DNA from: JBBIND01 sp037444075
GTDB lineage: Bacteria > Acidobacteriota > Terriglobia > Bryobacterales > Bryobacteraceae
Assembly: GCA_037444075.1 (NCBI GenBank)
Contig: JBBIND010000009.1
Location: 1-64,000 of the forward strand
Length of the DNA: 64,000 nt
Direction: 5' to 3'
In this document: positions 7,566-15,097 of the stretch, in pieces
Layout: every line of letters begins with the position of its first letter
Numbering within the stretch: position 1 is the first letter of the stretch
Made by a program: the position numbers and the translations under genes
The notes under the pieces: model-generated
The model's database searches: none
The model's input: the letters and a program-made list of their open reading frames with translations, nothing else
What the model was told of the DNA's origin: nothing

Positions 7566-8396
7566 TCAAGGTTGGCCCGCGCGCGCGCCGGGATTCAGAC
7601 CGGCCGTCGCGTAGAAGTGCCTGAGGCGTTGGGTGTAATCAGCGCCGGCCACTTCCAGGAGATCGTTGTGCCTTGCTCCGGGGACCGTCCAGAAGGTCTT
7701 TGGCTCCGGCGCGGCATTGAAGAGCTTCATTCCCTGTTCGTGCGGCACGATGTCGTCGCGGTCACCGTGAACGACCAGCAAGGGTGCTTTCACTCGGGGA
7801 ATCTTGGAAATCGTATTGTAGCTGCGCATCACCAGGGGGCCCACCACGGGCAGAAGCCTCCCGGCCATCTCGCTCGCGGAACTGAACGGGGCCTGCAAAA
7901 CGACGGCGCCTACCTCCCGGCGCGCCGCCAGGTCAACCGCCACGGCGGTGCCCAAGGACTCGCCGTGCACTACGATAGAGCCCGGCTGATAACCTCTCGC
8001 GAGCAAGTATTCGTAGCCTGCTTCGGCGTCTGCGTAAAGCCCCGTTTCGGAGGGCGAGCCCTCGCTGCGTCCGTAACCCCGGTAGTCAAGCAACAGCAGC
8101 GCCGAACCAGCCTGAGGGATGATCTCAACGAGCGGGAGACGATGCGTGATGTTGCCTGCATTGCCGTGCAGGAAGAGCGTGACCACGCCAGTCTCCGCGG
8201 GAGCGAACCAGGCATGGAGCCGCACGCCATCGCGCGTAGTGATCCAAACGTCCTCAAGCCCCGCCTGGAGCCCGGTATTCCAGAAGCCTTGCGGGTGCTT
8301 CATGGGGAAATACACGGCCCGTTGGGCGAAAAACCAGAGGACGCCATAGGCAAACAGCGCCAGAAGAGGCCAGCCGATGTACCAGGGCACGCGCAC
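7566..8396 (-). CDS. membrane-anchored alpha/beta hydrolase
   Basis: About 276 aa if started at the GTG at 8396; TTG codons at 8405 and 8411 or the GTG at 8390 are also possible, and no convincing ribosome-binding site decides. One N-terminal membrane segment (WYIGWPLLALFAYGVLWFF) is followed by an alpha/beta hydrolase fold of the FrsA/BEM46-like kind: FLHGNAGN oxyanion loop, DYRGYGRSEG, nucleophile elbow HGESLG, the acid in VVHGDRDDIV and the histidine in PGARHNDL. Substrate unknown; an esterase or acyltransferase-like role near the membrane is inferred. The frame stays open through the antisense of the tRNA gene, but that part is not protein. Its stop is 3 bases from the end of the GH95 gene, so the two converge. 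Confidence 0.8.
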   Translation of the reverse strand: MRVPWYIGWPLLALFAYGVLWFFAQRAVYFPMKHPQGFWNTGLQAGLEDVWITTRDGVRLHAWFAPAETGVVTLFLHGNAGNITHRLPLVEIIPQAGSALLLLDYRGYGRSEGSPSETGLYADAEAGYEYLLARGYQPGSIVVHGESLGTAVAVDLAARREVGAVVLQAPFSSASEMAGRLLPVVGPLVMRSYNTISKIPRVKAPLLVVHGDRDDIVPHEQGMKLFNAAPEPKTFWTVPGARHNDLLEVAGADYTQRLRHFYATAGLNPGARAGQP

Positions 8397-8446
8397 GGAA
8401 TCCAACGCCAATCTAACACGATGCCGGAGCCTGCGGCAGGCGGTAG

Positions 8447-8452
8447 TACAAT
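8447..8452 (+). promoter_or_regulatory. probable -10 box TACAAT of the tRNA-Arg gene
   Basis: TACAAT ends 28 bases before the first base of the tRNA and is the same hexamer seen before several protein genes here. No clear -35 is recognised. Confidence 0.4.
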
Positions 8453-8480
8453 CGTGGTTAGCAGTCCCCACCTCATCTGC

Positions 8481-8557
8481 GGGCGCGTAGCTCAGGTGGA
8501 TAGAGCATCTGCCTTCTAAGCAGAGGGTCGCAGGTTCGAGTCCTGCCGCGCCTACCA
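8481..8557 (+). tRNA. tRNA-Arg (anticodon UCU)
   Basis: A full cloverleaf can be drawn: acceptor GGGCGCG pairing with CGCGCCT (one G-U at the first pair), D-arm GCTC/GAGC, anticodon stem TCTGC/GCAGA with loop CTTCTAA and anticodon TCT at 8515-8517, variable GGGTC, T-arm GCAGG-TTCGAGT-CCTGC, discriminator A and an encoded CCA. It reads AGA codons. The 3' side is followed by decayed DNA including a Vsr remnant, as often happens where mobile DNA once integrated at a tRNA gene. Confidence 0.96.
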
Positions 8558-8563
8558 GATTCA

Positions 8564-8599
8564 AAAACGGGGACGGTAACCAATTTCACCGTTTCCGGA
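8564..8599. repeat. short REP-like imperfect palindrome
   Basis: Around 8566-8599, AAACGGGGACGGTAACC is followed by a short spacer and CACCGTTTCC: AAACGG pairs with CCGTTT and an inner GGT pairs with ACC. This resembles dispersed GGGGACGG-type palindromes, but only one copy is visible in the window. Apart from this, 8558-8812 holds nothing I can identify. Confidence 0.3.
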
Positions 8600-8812
8600 G
8601 GTTTCTCCTCCGCCAGATTCCGGACCTAGATCAGCGAGCCTTACAGCTAAAGCACGTCATTGTGGCGGCGTTCTCGTAATGAGGTGAAAGCGGTTGTGTG
8701 CGCGTTCTTAGAATTCGAGTGCCCTGTGTTCCCGGCTCCCGGGCTTCGCAGCAACTATTGACGGGCCAAGTCTTGGCCGATCTGAATGTTGAGCACGCTG
8801 GCCCCGGCGTAA

Positions 8813-9169
8813 TTGCCCGAATCCAAGGCGCTCAGTCAACTCATCATGGGAATCTCCGAACTCCAACTCGCCATATTCGTCAACGGCTGCTTCTGGCACT
8901 GGCACGGGTGCCCGCGGTCCCGGATGCCGGCGTCGAACCGGGCGTACTGGGAGCGGAAGATCGAGCGCAATGTCAAACGGGACCGAAAGTCCAGGCGGAA
9001 CCTCACTGCCATGGGGTGGCACTACTGGACGGTCTGGGAATGCAACCTGGAGACCGGCATGTCACGCCTGCTTGGGAGGATCGAAATCCTTAGAAACCAG
9101 CGACGAAGCGGCAGCCCTCCAACTGCTGTCAAGAGTGCCTGCCCCACAAAATCGGCGTGCCAGGCATGA
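8813..9169 (+). pseudogene. vsr: C-terminal remnant of a very short patch repair (Vsr) endonuclease
   Basis: From about 8855 the frame reads LAIFVNGCFWHWHGCPRSR, then NRAYWERKIERNVKRDRK, then LTAMGWHYWTVWEC. This is the second half of Vsr, including the HGCFWH-type histidine motif and the VWEC end. The first ~50 residues of a normal 130-150-aa Vsr, which hold the catalytic Asp, are missing; the bases before 8850 encode nothing Vsr-like and only TTG could start the frame. The 30 residues after the VWEC motif include normal family sequence and then run on. No cytosine methyltransferase, its usual partner, is nearby. It is most likely a broken gene left by an excised or decayed element next to the tRNA. 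Confidence 0.7.
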
Positions 9170-9171
9170 GT

Positions 9172-10350
9172 CTACCGCCCCAGTTCGGCGGCCACCGATT
9201 TCCAATCGAGCGCCTCCATCGTTTCCTTGTTTAGGTGATAGTAGATGTTGCGCTGCGAGCGGTCCACCCCTCTTTCGACGTCTTGCCGCGAGGGCCAATA
9301 GCGTTCGATCGTGAGCAATTGCACGGATGCGGGTTTGGCGCGGTCGATTACGGGCCCAACGAACACCACGGGCACGCAGCCGGCCGTCCCCGCAGCCACA
9401 GGCTGCGGAATGCCGCTATCCCGCTCATGCGAAAGATGGCACGCCGGTTCGGTTTTCCTCGCCTGGGGGAGCGCCGCATAGGCCTGTTGAGTCTTGCGCA
9501 GTTGTTCATTCAGCGGACCGAGGAGCCGGTTCGTTTCCGGAGATGCCTCCAGTTTCAGGCGCTCCTCTTCGTTGGCCTCGAGGCGGCGGACTTCCGTTTC
9601 GCGGTCCTTCACCTGTTGGGGCGTTCGGGAGCGCCCTTGCTGATACGTAACGAGCGACGCGGCGATTCTCGATTCGCGCGCCGCGCGCCCGGCCTCCGAG
9701 ATGGCGGCTTCGTAATCATCGCGCGCCCGTTTCAATGCGGGGGCCGCTTCGGCAATCTGTTTTTCGAGCCGCGCGATAGCGAACAAGTGGAAGCGTTCCT
9801 GCGAAATCGGCGTGAACAGCTCCTTGCCGGGCGGCAGGATGACGAGGATACCGGAGGTCTCCACGCTGCCATATCCCTGGTAGACAGGGAATCCCTGGAG
9901 CTCGGCGAGGCGCGGAGGGATTGGATAAAAACCTCCGCCGGCATCGCGCCAGAAAGTCCGGTCGAAGGCCGTCTCCCGCACCCAATTGGCGTAAATCAGC
10001 AAGTGGCTCAGTTCCCCCGCCGACCGGAGCGCACCGTTGGTGATGCGCACGTCCATCGGCGGCCAAAAACCGATCATCAGCAGCGACGCCGGCGCCTGGC
10101 CCGGCTGCTCGGGCGGCAGGAAACTCAGGCCGGCTTTCGGGTAGACGCCCGGCGGCGGATTCAGGAGCGGCAGTGCGCGAATCCGCTCCAGCAGAGCCCG
10201 CAGCGTTTTGTCGTGAGCGGCGGCAACGGCGTTGGTCCGCGCCTGCGGTATGCCTTGGACGGCCATCCACCGCGGCGGACCCAGCACTTCCACCGATTGC
10301 CCACAGGCTGCGGCGGCCGCGAGACAAGTGAAGAGAACCCTCCGAATCAT
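9172..10350 (-). CDS. secreted coiled-coil protein of unknown function
   Basis: 392 aa from the ATG at 10350-10348. Residues 1-18 (MIRRVLFTCLAAAAACGQ) are a signal peptide; the Cys could allow a lipoprotein but no clean lipobox is present. The first half has ordered segments such as GLSFLPPEQPG and SLLMIGFWPPMDVRITNG and an aromatic-rich middle (FYPIPPRLAELQGFPVYQGYG). Residues about 195-290 are Arg/Glu/Ala-rich and predicted to form a coiled coil (EKQIAEAAPALKRARDDYE, then EVRRLEANEEERLKLEA). The end contains IDRAKPASVQLLTIERYWP. No enzyme motif is visible. It is an isolated gene between decayed regions. Confidence 0.65.
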   Translation of the reverse strand: MIRRVLFTCLAAAAACGQSVEVLGPPRWMAVQGIPQARTNAVAAAHDKTLRALLERIRALPLLNPPPGVYPKAGLSFLPPEQPGQAPASLLMIGFWPPMDVRITNGALRSAGELSHLLIYANWVRETAFDRTFWRDAGGGFYPIPPRLAELQGFPVYQGYGSVETSGILVILPPGKELFTPISQERFHLFAIARLEKQIAEAAPALKRARDDYEAAISEAGRAARESRIAASLVTYQQGRSRTPQQVKDRETEVRRLEANEEERLKLEASPETNRLLGPLNEQLRKTQQAYAALPQARKTEPACHLSHERDSGIPQPVAAGTAGCVPVVFVGPVIDRAKPASVQLLTIERYWPSRQDVERGVDRSQRNIYYHLNKETMEALDWKSVAAELGR

Positions 10351-10385
10351 CCGGGAATACTACACCATTCGTTGCTCCCGAAACA

Positions 10386-10454
10386 ACACTGGGGGCCGAC
10401 ACATGGGGGCCGACACACTGGGGACCGACACGGCCGACACACTGGGGGCCGATG
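10386..10454. repeat. degenerate short tandem repeat, unit ~15 bp
   Basis: Four to five copies of a unit close to ACACTGGGGGCCGAC follow each other, with variants ACATGGGGGCCGAC, ACACTGGGGACCGAC and a shortened ACGGCCGAC. It lies 36 bases upstream of the secreted coiled-coil gene on the minus strand, in otherwise gene-poor DNA, and has no link to a recognisable gene. Confidence 0.75.
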
Positions 10455-10717
10455 CTAAATGGAGTGAGATGCACAGCTCTTTTGGCTGGCCGGATCAGGA
10501 GCCAGACCCTAGGGTTTCTTGCACACACCGCCGGGTCTGGAAACCATCGACGGACCAATTTCGCCGCTTCCTGCGGTTCTTCACCCGTCTAGAACCGAAC
10601 CTATACCAGTGCGCTTTGCCACCGGTGCAAACCGCCCGGTAGCGGTCCCTTAGGGCAAGGGGCGGCAGGGACGCCAAAGCGCACCCCCACGCTGAGAAAG
10701 TAGAAATCTCGGACGAG
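10455..10717. other. gene-poor stretch with only a weak 60-codon frame
   Basis: A minus-strand frame at 10495-10677 would encode an Arg-rich 60-aa peptide (KNRRKRRNWSVDGFQ in its middle). It has no good ribosome-binding site and no domain I recognise, so I do not call it a gene. Nothing else is supported in this stretch. Confidence 0.4.
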
Positions 10718-10951
10718 TCAGCGTCCGAAGAATTGCTGCCCCTGGACCAACAGACCGGGACTCGGAGTGACCTGACCCCGTTCTCCGCTCACCAAGCTAT
10801 ACAACGCTGGCACCGTCGTCAGCGGCGGATGCACGATGGACGACAACTCGGCATTGTCGAAACCGATCAAGCTTATGTCGTCCGGAATGCGGATGCCCAT
10901 TTCGAGCAAAGCCGGGATGGCGCCGGCGCCTCGGCGCCAGCAGACGTCCGG
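10718..10951 (-). pseudogene. remnant of a LacI-family transcriptional regulator
   Basis: The minus strand of about 10951-10811 encodes AIPALLEMGIRIPDDISLIG, then FDNAELSSIVHPPLTTV. This is the hallmark segment in the C-terminal sugar-binding domain of LacI/GalR regulators. Normal members continue with an RQP-x-x-x-MG helix; here the frame runs into unrelated residues and stops at 10718. The DNA-binding domain and most of the effector domain are absent upstream. It is a decayed fragment, roughly 45 residues long. Confidence 0.7.
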
Positions 10952-11051
10952 CGCGGAATGCCGAGGATGATGGAAACCGGCATGGCGCGTAACTGTTTTG
11001 CCTGCCGGTATCGTCTCTATAAGGCTGCGCCGCTTTGCAGCCCGGCCGCCG

Positions 11052-11060
11052 TGCTATTCT
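11052..11060 (+). promoter_or_regulatory. possible extended -10 before the DUF4159/MoxR operon
   Basis: TGCTATTCT fits an extended -10 (TG-n-TATTCT) 21 bases before the ATG at 11082. No -35 at good spacing is seen. Low confidence. Confidence 0.25.
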
Positions 11061-11081
11061 GGCTGCTACAGAGGGGAAATC

Positions 11082-11888
11082 ATGCAGGCCCGCTTTTTGC
11101 TAGCCACGGGTATCTTCATTTTGCTGGCAACCTCTCTGCACGGGCTGCAGCAGGGACGCTTCCGCGGCTTTCCGTTCGGAGAGGATTCCCCCGCTCCCAT
11201 GCCCGCGGATGCCAATGAAAAGACGGAGTTTGTCTTTGCCCGGCTGCGGTACCCGTCTTACTGGTCAGGAGGATACGGGCGCCGGGGGCGAGGTTCCTGG
11301 ACTACGGATTATCCGAAGGCGGACAGGCAATTTCTGCAAGGCGTCAGGCGGTTGACCAGGATTCACACGCGGTCCGTCGAGCAGGTGGTGGACCTCGATA
11401 CAGACGACATCTTCAACTTCCCCTGGACATACGCCGTTGAAGTAGGCTACTGGAATCTCTCCGACGCGCAAGCCGCGAAACTGCGTGACTACGTGATGCG
11501 GGGCGGTTTCCTCATGGTGGACGATTTCCACGGGTCGTGGGAGTGGAACATGTTCCTGGCGAGCCTGAATCGCGTCTTCCCGGATCGTCCGGTGGTGGAC
11601 ATTCCCTCTTCGGACGCCATTTTCCACGTGCTTTACGATCTCGACGAGCGTTTTCAGGTCCCCGGCATCCAGATGTTCCGCTCGGGGGTCACTTACGAGC
11701 AGGATGGCGTGGAGCCTTCCTGGAAAGGCATCTACGATGATCGCGGCCGGCTGATGGTCGCAGTTTGCCACAACATGGATCTGGGGGATGCCTGGGAATG
11801 GGCTGATTTACCGCAGTACCCTGAACGCTTTACGACTCTGGCTTACCGGCTGGGGATCAACTACATCGTGTATGCCATGACGCATTAG
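11082..11888 (+). CDS. secreted DUF4159 domain protein, first gene of the MoxR-VWA operon
   Basis: 268 aa from the ATG at 11082, with GAGGGGAAAT just upstream. Residues 1-22 are a signal peptide (MQARFLLATGIFILLATSLH). The rest matches the DUF4159 pattern: FVFARLRYPSYWSGG near the start, WTTDYPKADRQFLQGVRRLT, then the DYVMRGGFLMVDDFHG strand-loop, FPDRPVVDIP, and a terminal RLGINYIVYAMTH helix. DUF4159 has a class-I glutamine-amidotransferase-like (flavodoxin-type) fold without a known activity and is often fused to or next to BatA-type VWA proteins, which is exactly its context here. It is 27 bases upstream of the VWA membrane protein and probably begins the operon that ends at 24924. Confidence 0.85.
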   Translation: MQARFLLATGIFILLATSLHGLQQGRFRGFPFGEDSPAPMPADANEKTEFVFARLRYPSYWSGGYGRRGRGSWTTDYPKADRQFLQGVRRLTRIHTRSVEQVVDLDTDDIFNFPWTYAVEVGYWNLSDAQAAKLRDYVMRGGFLMVDDFHGSWEWNMFLASLNRVFPDRPVVDIPSSDAIFHVLYDLDERFQVPGIQMFRSGVTYEQDGVEPSWKGIYDDRGRLMVAVCHNMDLGDAWEWADLPQYPERFTTLAYRLGINYIVYAMTH

Positions 11889-11915
11889 GAGAGTTTATTG
11901 ACGGCCGGTTGACCG

Positions 11916-14177
11916 ATGTTTGAGTTCTTCTTCAAGTACCCGTTCACGGTTTTCGCGCAAGGCGAATTCGTCTTGCTGGCGCGGTGGCCGGTGTGGGCCC
12001 TCGCCGCGTCGATTCTGGTCATCTCTGCGTTGCTGGGCTGGGCTTTGTGGCTGAGGCGCAAATCCCCCGTGAAAGCGATGCAAGCCTGGCGCCCGGCGCT
12101 GATCTGGCTGCTGCAGTGCTCCCTGGCGGCGCTCATCCTGCTGTTGTTGTGGCATCCCGCCATTGCTGTTTCCACGCTCAAGCCGAAACAGAACATCGTG
12201 GCCGTGCTGGTGGATGATTCGCGCAGCATGGCGCTCAATGAGGACGGGACAACCCGGCTCGAGCAGGCCCGCAGCGCGCTCGAAGGCGGGACGCTGGCCT
12301 CGTTGCAGGAGAAGTTCCAAGTCAGGCTCTACCGGTTCGGGCGAGCGGTCCAGCGGATGGACAAACTCGAGCAGGCTACCGGCGTGGATTCTGCCAGCAG
12401 GATTTCCGAGGCGCTCGTCCAGGTAGCGGCGGAGGCCACGGGGCTACCCATCGGTGCGGTGCTGCTGGTGAGCGATGGCGCCGACACGACCGGAGGAATA
12501 TCGCCGGAGACGATTGCGGAAATCCGGCGCCACCGGATACCGGTTCATGTCTTGGGTGTAGGGCGCGAACGGCCGGCGCGCGACGTCGAAATCAGCGACG
12601 TGGTGCTTCCCGCGAATGCGCTGCCTGATTCCAGGCTCGCGGGCCAGGTCACGTTCCTCCACTGGGGCTATGCCCGCAGCAAGGCTAAACTCACGGTCAA
12701 GGACGGGACGAAGGTGCTCGCCAGCCGCGACGTGACGCTTGGTCCGGACGGGACGCCCCAAACGGAAAGCCTCTCCTTCCACGCGGGTTTGGCGGGTGTC
12801 AGGAACCTCGAAGTGGCCGTCCAACCGCTGGAAGGGGAAGAGAACGCCCGCAACAATGCCGTGACGCGCCTGGTGGAAGTACGCCCCAACCGGCCGCGTG
12901 TGCTGTACCTCGAAGGCGAGCCGCGCTGGGAGTTCAAGTTCGTGCGGCGTGCCATGGAAGAAGACCGGAACGTCGACCTCGTATCGGTTCTACGCACCAC
13001 GCAGAACAAGATCTACCGCCAGGGCATCGAGAACCCAAACGATTTGCGCGACGGTTTCCCTTCCCGAGCGGAGGAACTGTTCGCGTTTCAAGGTCTGGTG
13101 ATAGGCAATGTGGAGGCGGCTTACTTCACACCGTCGCAAGCCGACCTGGTGCGGCAGTTCGCAGACCGCCGCGGCGGCGGCGTGCTGTTTCTGGGGGGAA
13201 GGGCGGCGCTGGGCGACGGCGGCTACCGCGGTTCATCCCTCGAAGACGTGCTCCCGGCGGCCCTGCCGCAGCGCGCAGGCACCTTTCAAAGGGAGCCGGC
13301 CGCCGTGGCCCTCACTCCAGCCGGCCAGGATAGCCTGGTTTGCCGCCTGGTGGAAGAGCGGGACAAGAACGCGCAGCGCTGGACCCGGCTGCCGGCGCTG
13401 GCGGATTACCAGGACGCCGGAACTCCCAAGCCGGGGGCGGTGGTGCTGGCGGAGATGACTCCCTCCGGAGGGCGCCGCCTGCCGCTGTTGATAACCCAGA
13501 ACTACGGGCGCGGGCGCATCGCTCTGTTTGCCACAAGCGGAAGCTGGCGATGGCAGATGTTGCAGGAGCAGAGTGATCTGACGCACGAGATGTTCTGGCA
13601 ACAGTTGTTGCGATGGCTTTCGTCGGAATCACCCGGCCCGGTGGTGGTTTCGACGCCTCGCCGCGTGCTGGCCGATGACCTTCGCGTGCCGATTCGCGTC
13701 GAGGCTCGGGACAAGACCTATGCCCCCGTGGTGGATGCCAGCGTGGAAGCGCGCATCGCGGGGCCGGGCGGGTTATCCGGCACCGTCGCTTTGAGTCCCG
13801 TGCCGCAGGAGCCGGGCGTCTACGCCGGCGAGTGGATGGCCGAGCAGCCCGGCAGCTACCTCGCCGAGGCCCTGGTGAGCAGAGGCGGGGAAGAAATTGG
13901 GCGCGATACCCTGGCGTTCCGGCGGGAAGATGGAGTCGCGGAGCATTTCCGAACCGGACAGAATCGGGAGTTGCTGGAGAGGCTGGCCCAGGAAACCGGG
14001 GGCCGCTACTACGCGCCGTCCGGATTGAACAGGCTGGCCGGCGAAATCTCATACTCGGAGGCAGGCATCACGACGCGCGAGCCAAAGGACCTGTGGAACA
14101 TGCCGGCGATCTTCCTGGCGCTGATTCTCCTGAAGGCAGTCGAGTGGTTTCTGCGGCGGCGGTGGGGTGTGATATGA
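11916..14177 (+). CDS. membrane protein with VWA domain and glutamine-amidotransferase-like domain
   Basis: 753 aa. Two membrane helices near the N-terminus (about residues 20-45 and 60-85), then a von Willebrand A domain with an intact MIDAS: VDDSRSM gives the D-x-S-x-S and the later DGADTTGG supplies the Thr and Asp region. A middle beta-rich region (DVEISDVVLPANALPDSRL) resembles CARDB-like Ig folds. From about residue 325 RPRVLYLEGEPRWEFKFVRR starts a class-I amidotransferase-like domain, seen in relatives of this family. A single helix (MPAIFLALILLKAVEWFL) closes the protein. It would hold a metal-dependent binding domain outside the membrane as a client or partner of the MoxR ATPase encoded at 17405. 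Its TGA overlaps the next ATG (ATGA). Confidence 0.85.
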   Translation: MFEFFFKYPFTVFAQGEFVLLARWPVWALAASILVISALLGWALWLRRKSPVKAMQAWRPALIWLLQCSLAALILLLLWHPAIAVSTLKPKQNIVAVLVDDSRSMALNEDGTTRLEQARSALEGGTLASLQEKFQVRLYRFGRAVQRMDKLEQATGVDSASRISEALVQVAAEATGLPIGAVLLVSDGADTTGGISPETIAEIRRHRIPVHVLGVGRERPARDVEISDVVLPANALPDSRLAGQVTFLHWGYARSKAKLTVKDGTKVLASRDVTLGPDGTPQTESLSFHAGLAGVRNLEVAVQPLEGEENARNNAVTRLVEVRPNRPRVLYLEGEPRWEFKFVRRAMEEDRNVDLVSVLRTTQNKIYRQGIENPNDLRDGFPSRAEELFAFQGLVIGNVEAAYFTPSQADLVRQFADRRGGGVLFLGGRAALGDGGYRGSSLEDVLPAALPQRAGTFQREPAAVALTPAGQDSLVCRLVEERDKNAQRWTRLPALADYQDAGTPKPGAVVLAEMTPSGGRRLPLLITQNYGRGRIALFATSGSWRWQMLQEQSDLTHEMFWQQLLRWLSSESPGPVVVSTPRRVLADDLRVPIRVEARDKTYAPVVDASVEARIAGPGGLSGTVALSPVPQEPGVYAGEWMAEQPGSYLAEALVSRGGEEIGRDTLAFRREDGVAEHFRTGQNRELLERLAQETGGRYYAPSGLNRLAGEISYSEAGITTREPKDLWNMPAIFLALILLKAVEWFLRRRWGVI

Positions 14178-15097
14178 GGACGGCAATTCTGCTTCTGGCG
14201 GCGGTTTCTTCTCTCTCCGGGGCTACTTGTTTCCTGACCGTGGCCGGCCTGGGAGGTGAGGCCGAATACGAGCAGCGTTTTGCCGGATGGGCTCAGGAGA
14301 TGGATAGAACGCTGCGCGCCAGCGCGGGCGTTGCGCGCATGGAAACGCTGCACGGGCCGTCCGCCACGCGCGCCCGGCTCGCCTCCGCGCTGGAGGAACT
14401 GGCGCGCCAGTGCACATCCTCCGACGCGCTGGCTGTCACGCTGATTGGCCATGGGACATTCGACGGCGTCGACTATAAATTCAACCTGCACGGCCCGGAC
14501 GTCACCGCGGCTGAATTGGCCAGGTGGTTGGACCGTGTCCCGGCCGCGCGGCAGTTAGTGGTGAACACAACCAGCGCCAGCGGCGGTTCCTTGCAAGTCT
14601 TGAGCCGGGAGAACCGGATCGTGGTGACGGCCACCAAGAGCGGCACCGAGAAGAACGCCACCATCTTTGCGCGTTATTGGGCGGAGGCCCTGCGCGACCC
14701 CTCGGCGGACACGGACAAGAACGAGGCGATATCCGCGTTGGAAGCTTTCCGTTACGCCCAGCAGAAGACGGCCCAATTCTATAAGTCACAGAAGCGGCTG
14801 GCTACGGAGCACGCGCTGCTTGAGGACACGGATGGCGGCGCCGGATCTCAGACGCCCTCTCCGGAAGACGGACGCGGCAGATTGGCCGCGGCCTTTACGC
14901 TGGTGCGGTTCGGCGCAGCTCAGGCGGCTGCCGCCGACCCCGCCAAGCAGAAACTGTTCATGAAGAAAGAAGACCTCGAGCAGCAAATTGACAGGCTGAA
15001 GTACCAGAAGGCCGCTCTGCCGGAAGCGGAGTACAGAAAGCAGCTCACCGCGCTGCTGCTTGAGCTGGCCAAAACGCAGGCGGCGATGGACCCATGA
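14174..15097 (+). CDS. secreted caspase-fold-like protein lacking the catalytic cysteine
   Basis: 307 aa; the ATG at 14174 overlaps the previous stop. Signal peptide at 1-17 (MRTAILLLAAVSSLSGA). The layout follows C13/C14-type caspase-like proteins: an LTVAGLGGEAEYEQRF strand-helix, then LAVTLIGHGTFDG with His93 where the catalytic His is expected, a helix with LARWLDRVPA, and VVNTTSASGG at residues 129-138 where peptidases have the nucleophile (for example a C-x-SGG). No Cys is present there; Thr or Ser occupies it. Then come RIVVTATKSGTEKN and SALEAFRYAQQ. A Lys/Glu-rich coiled coil (MKKEDLEQQIDRLKYQK) ends the protein. It could be a pseudo-peptidase binding partner or use Thr/Ser. The fold assignment is an inference from motif order. 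Confidence 0.65.
   Translation: MRTAILLLAAVSSLSGATCFLTVAGLGGEAEYEQRFAGWAQEMDRTLRASAGVARMETLHGPSATRARLASALEELARQCTSSDALAVTLIGHGTFDGVDYKFNLHGPDVTAAELARWLDRVPAARQLVVNTTSASGGSLQVLSRENRIVVTATKSGTEKNATIFARYWAEALRDPSADTDKNEAISALEAFRYAQQKTAQFYKSQKRLATEHALLEDTDGGAGSQTPSPEDGRGRLAAAFTLVRFGAAQAAAADPAKQKLFMKKEDLEQQIDRLKYQKAALPEAEYRKQLTALLLELAKTQAAMDP

Noticed and set aside
8447..8452. TACAAT as promoter of the alpha/beta hydrolase
   Set aside because: The box reads toward the tRNA on the plus strand; the hydrolase is on the minus strand.
7566..8564. Extension of the alpha/beta hydrolase upstream to 8564
   Set aside because: The extra N-terminal residues (AAGLEPATLCLEGRCSIHLSY) are the antisense translation of the tRNA-Arg gene, a well-known annotation artefact.
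10386..10454. CRISPR array
   Set aside because: Units are ~15 bp and directly adjacent, without spacers, and no cas genes are present.
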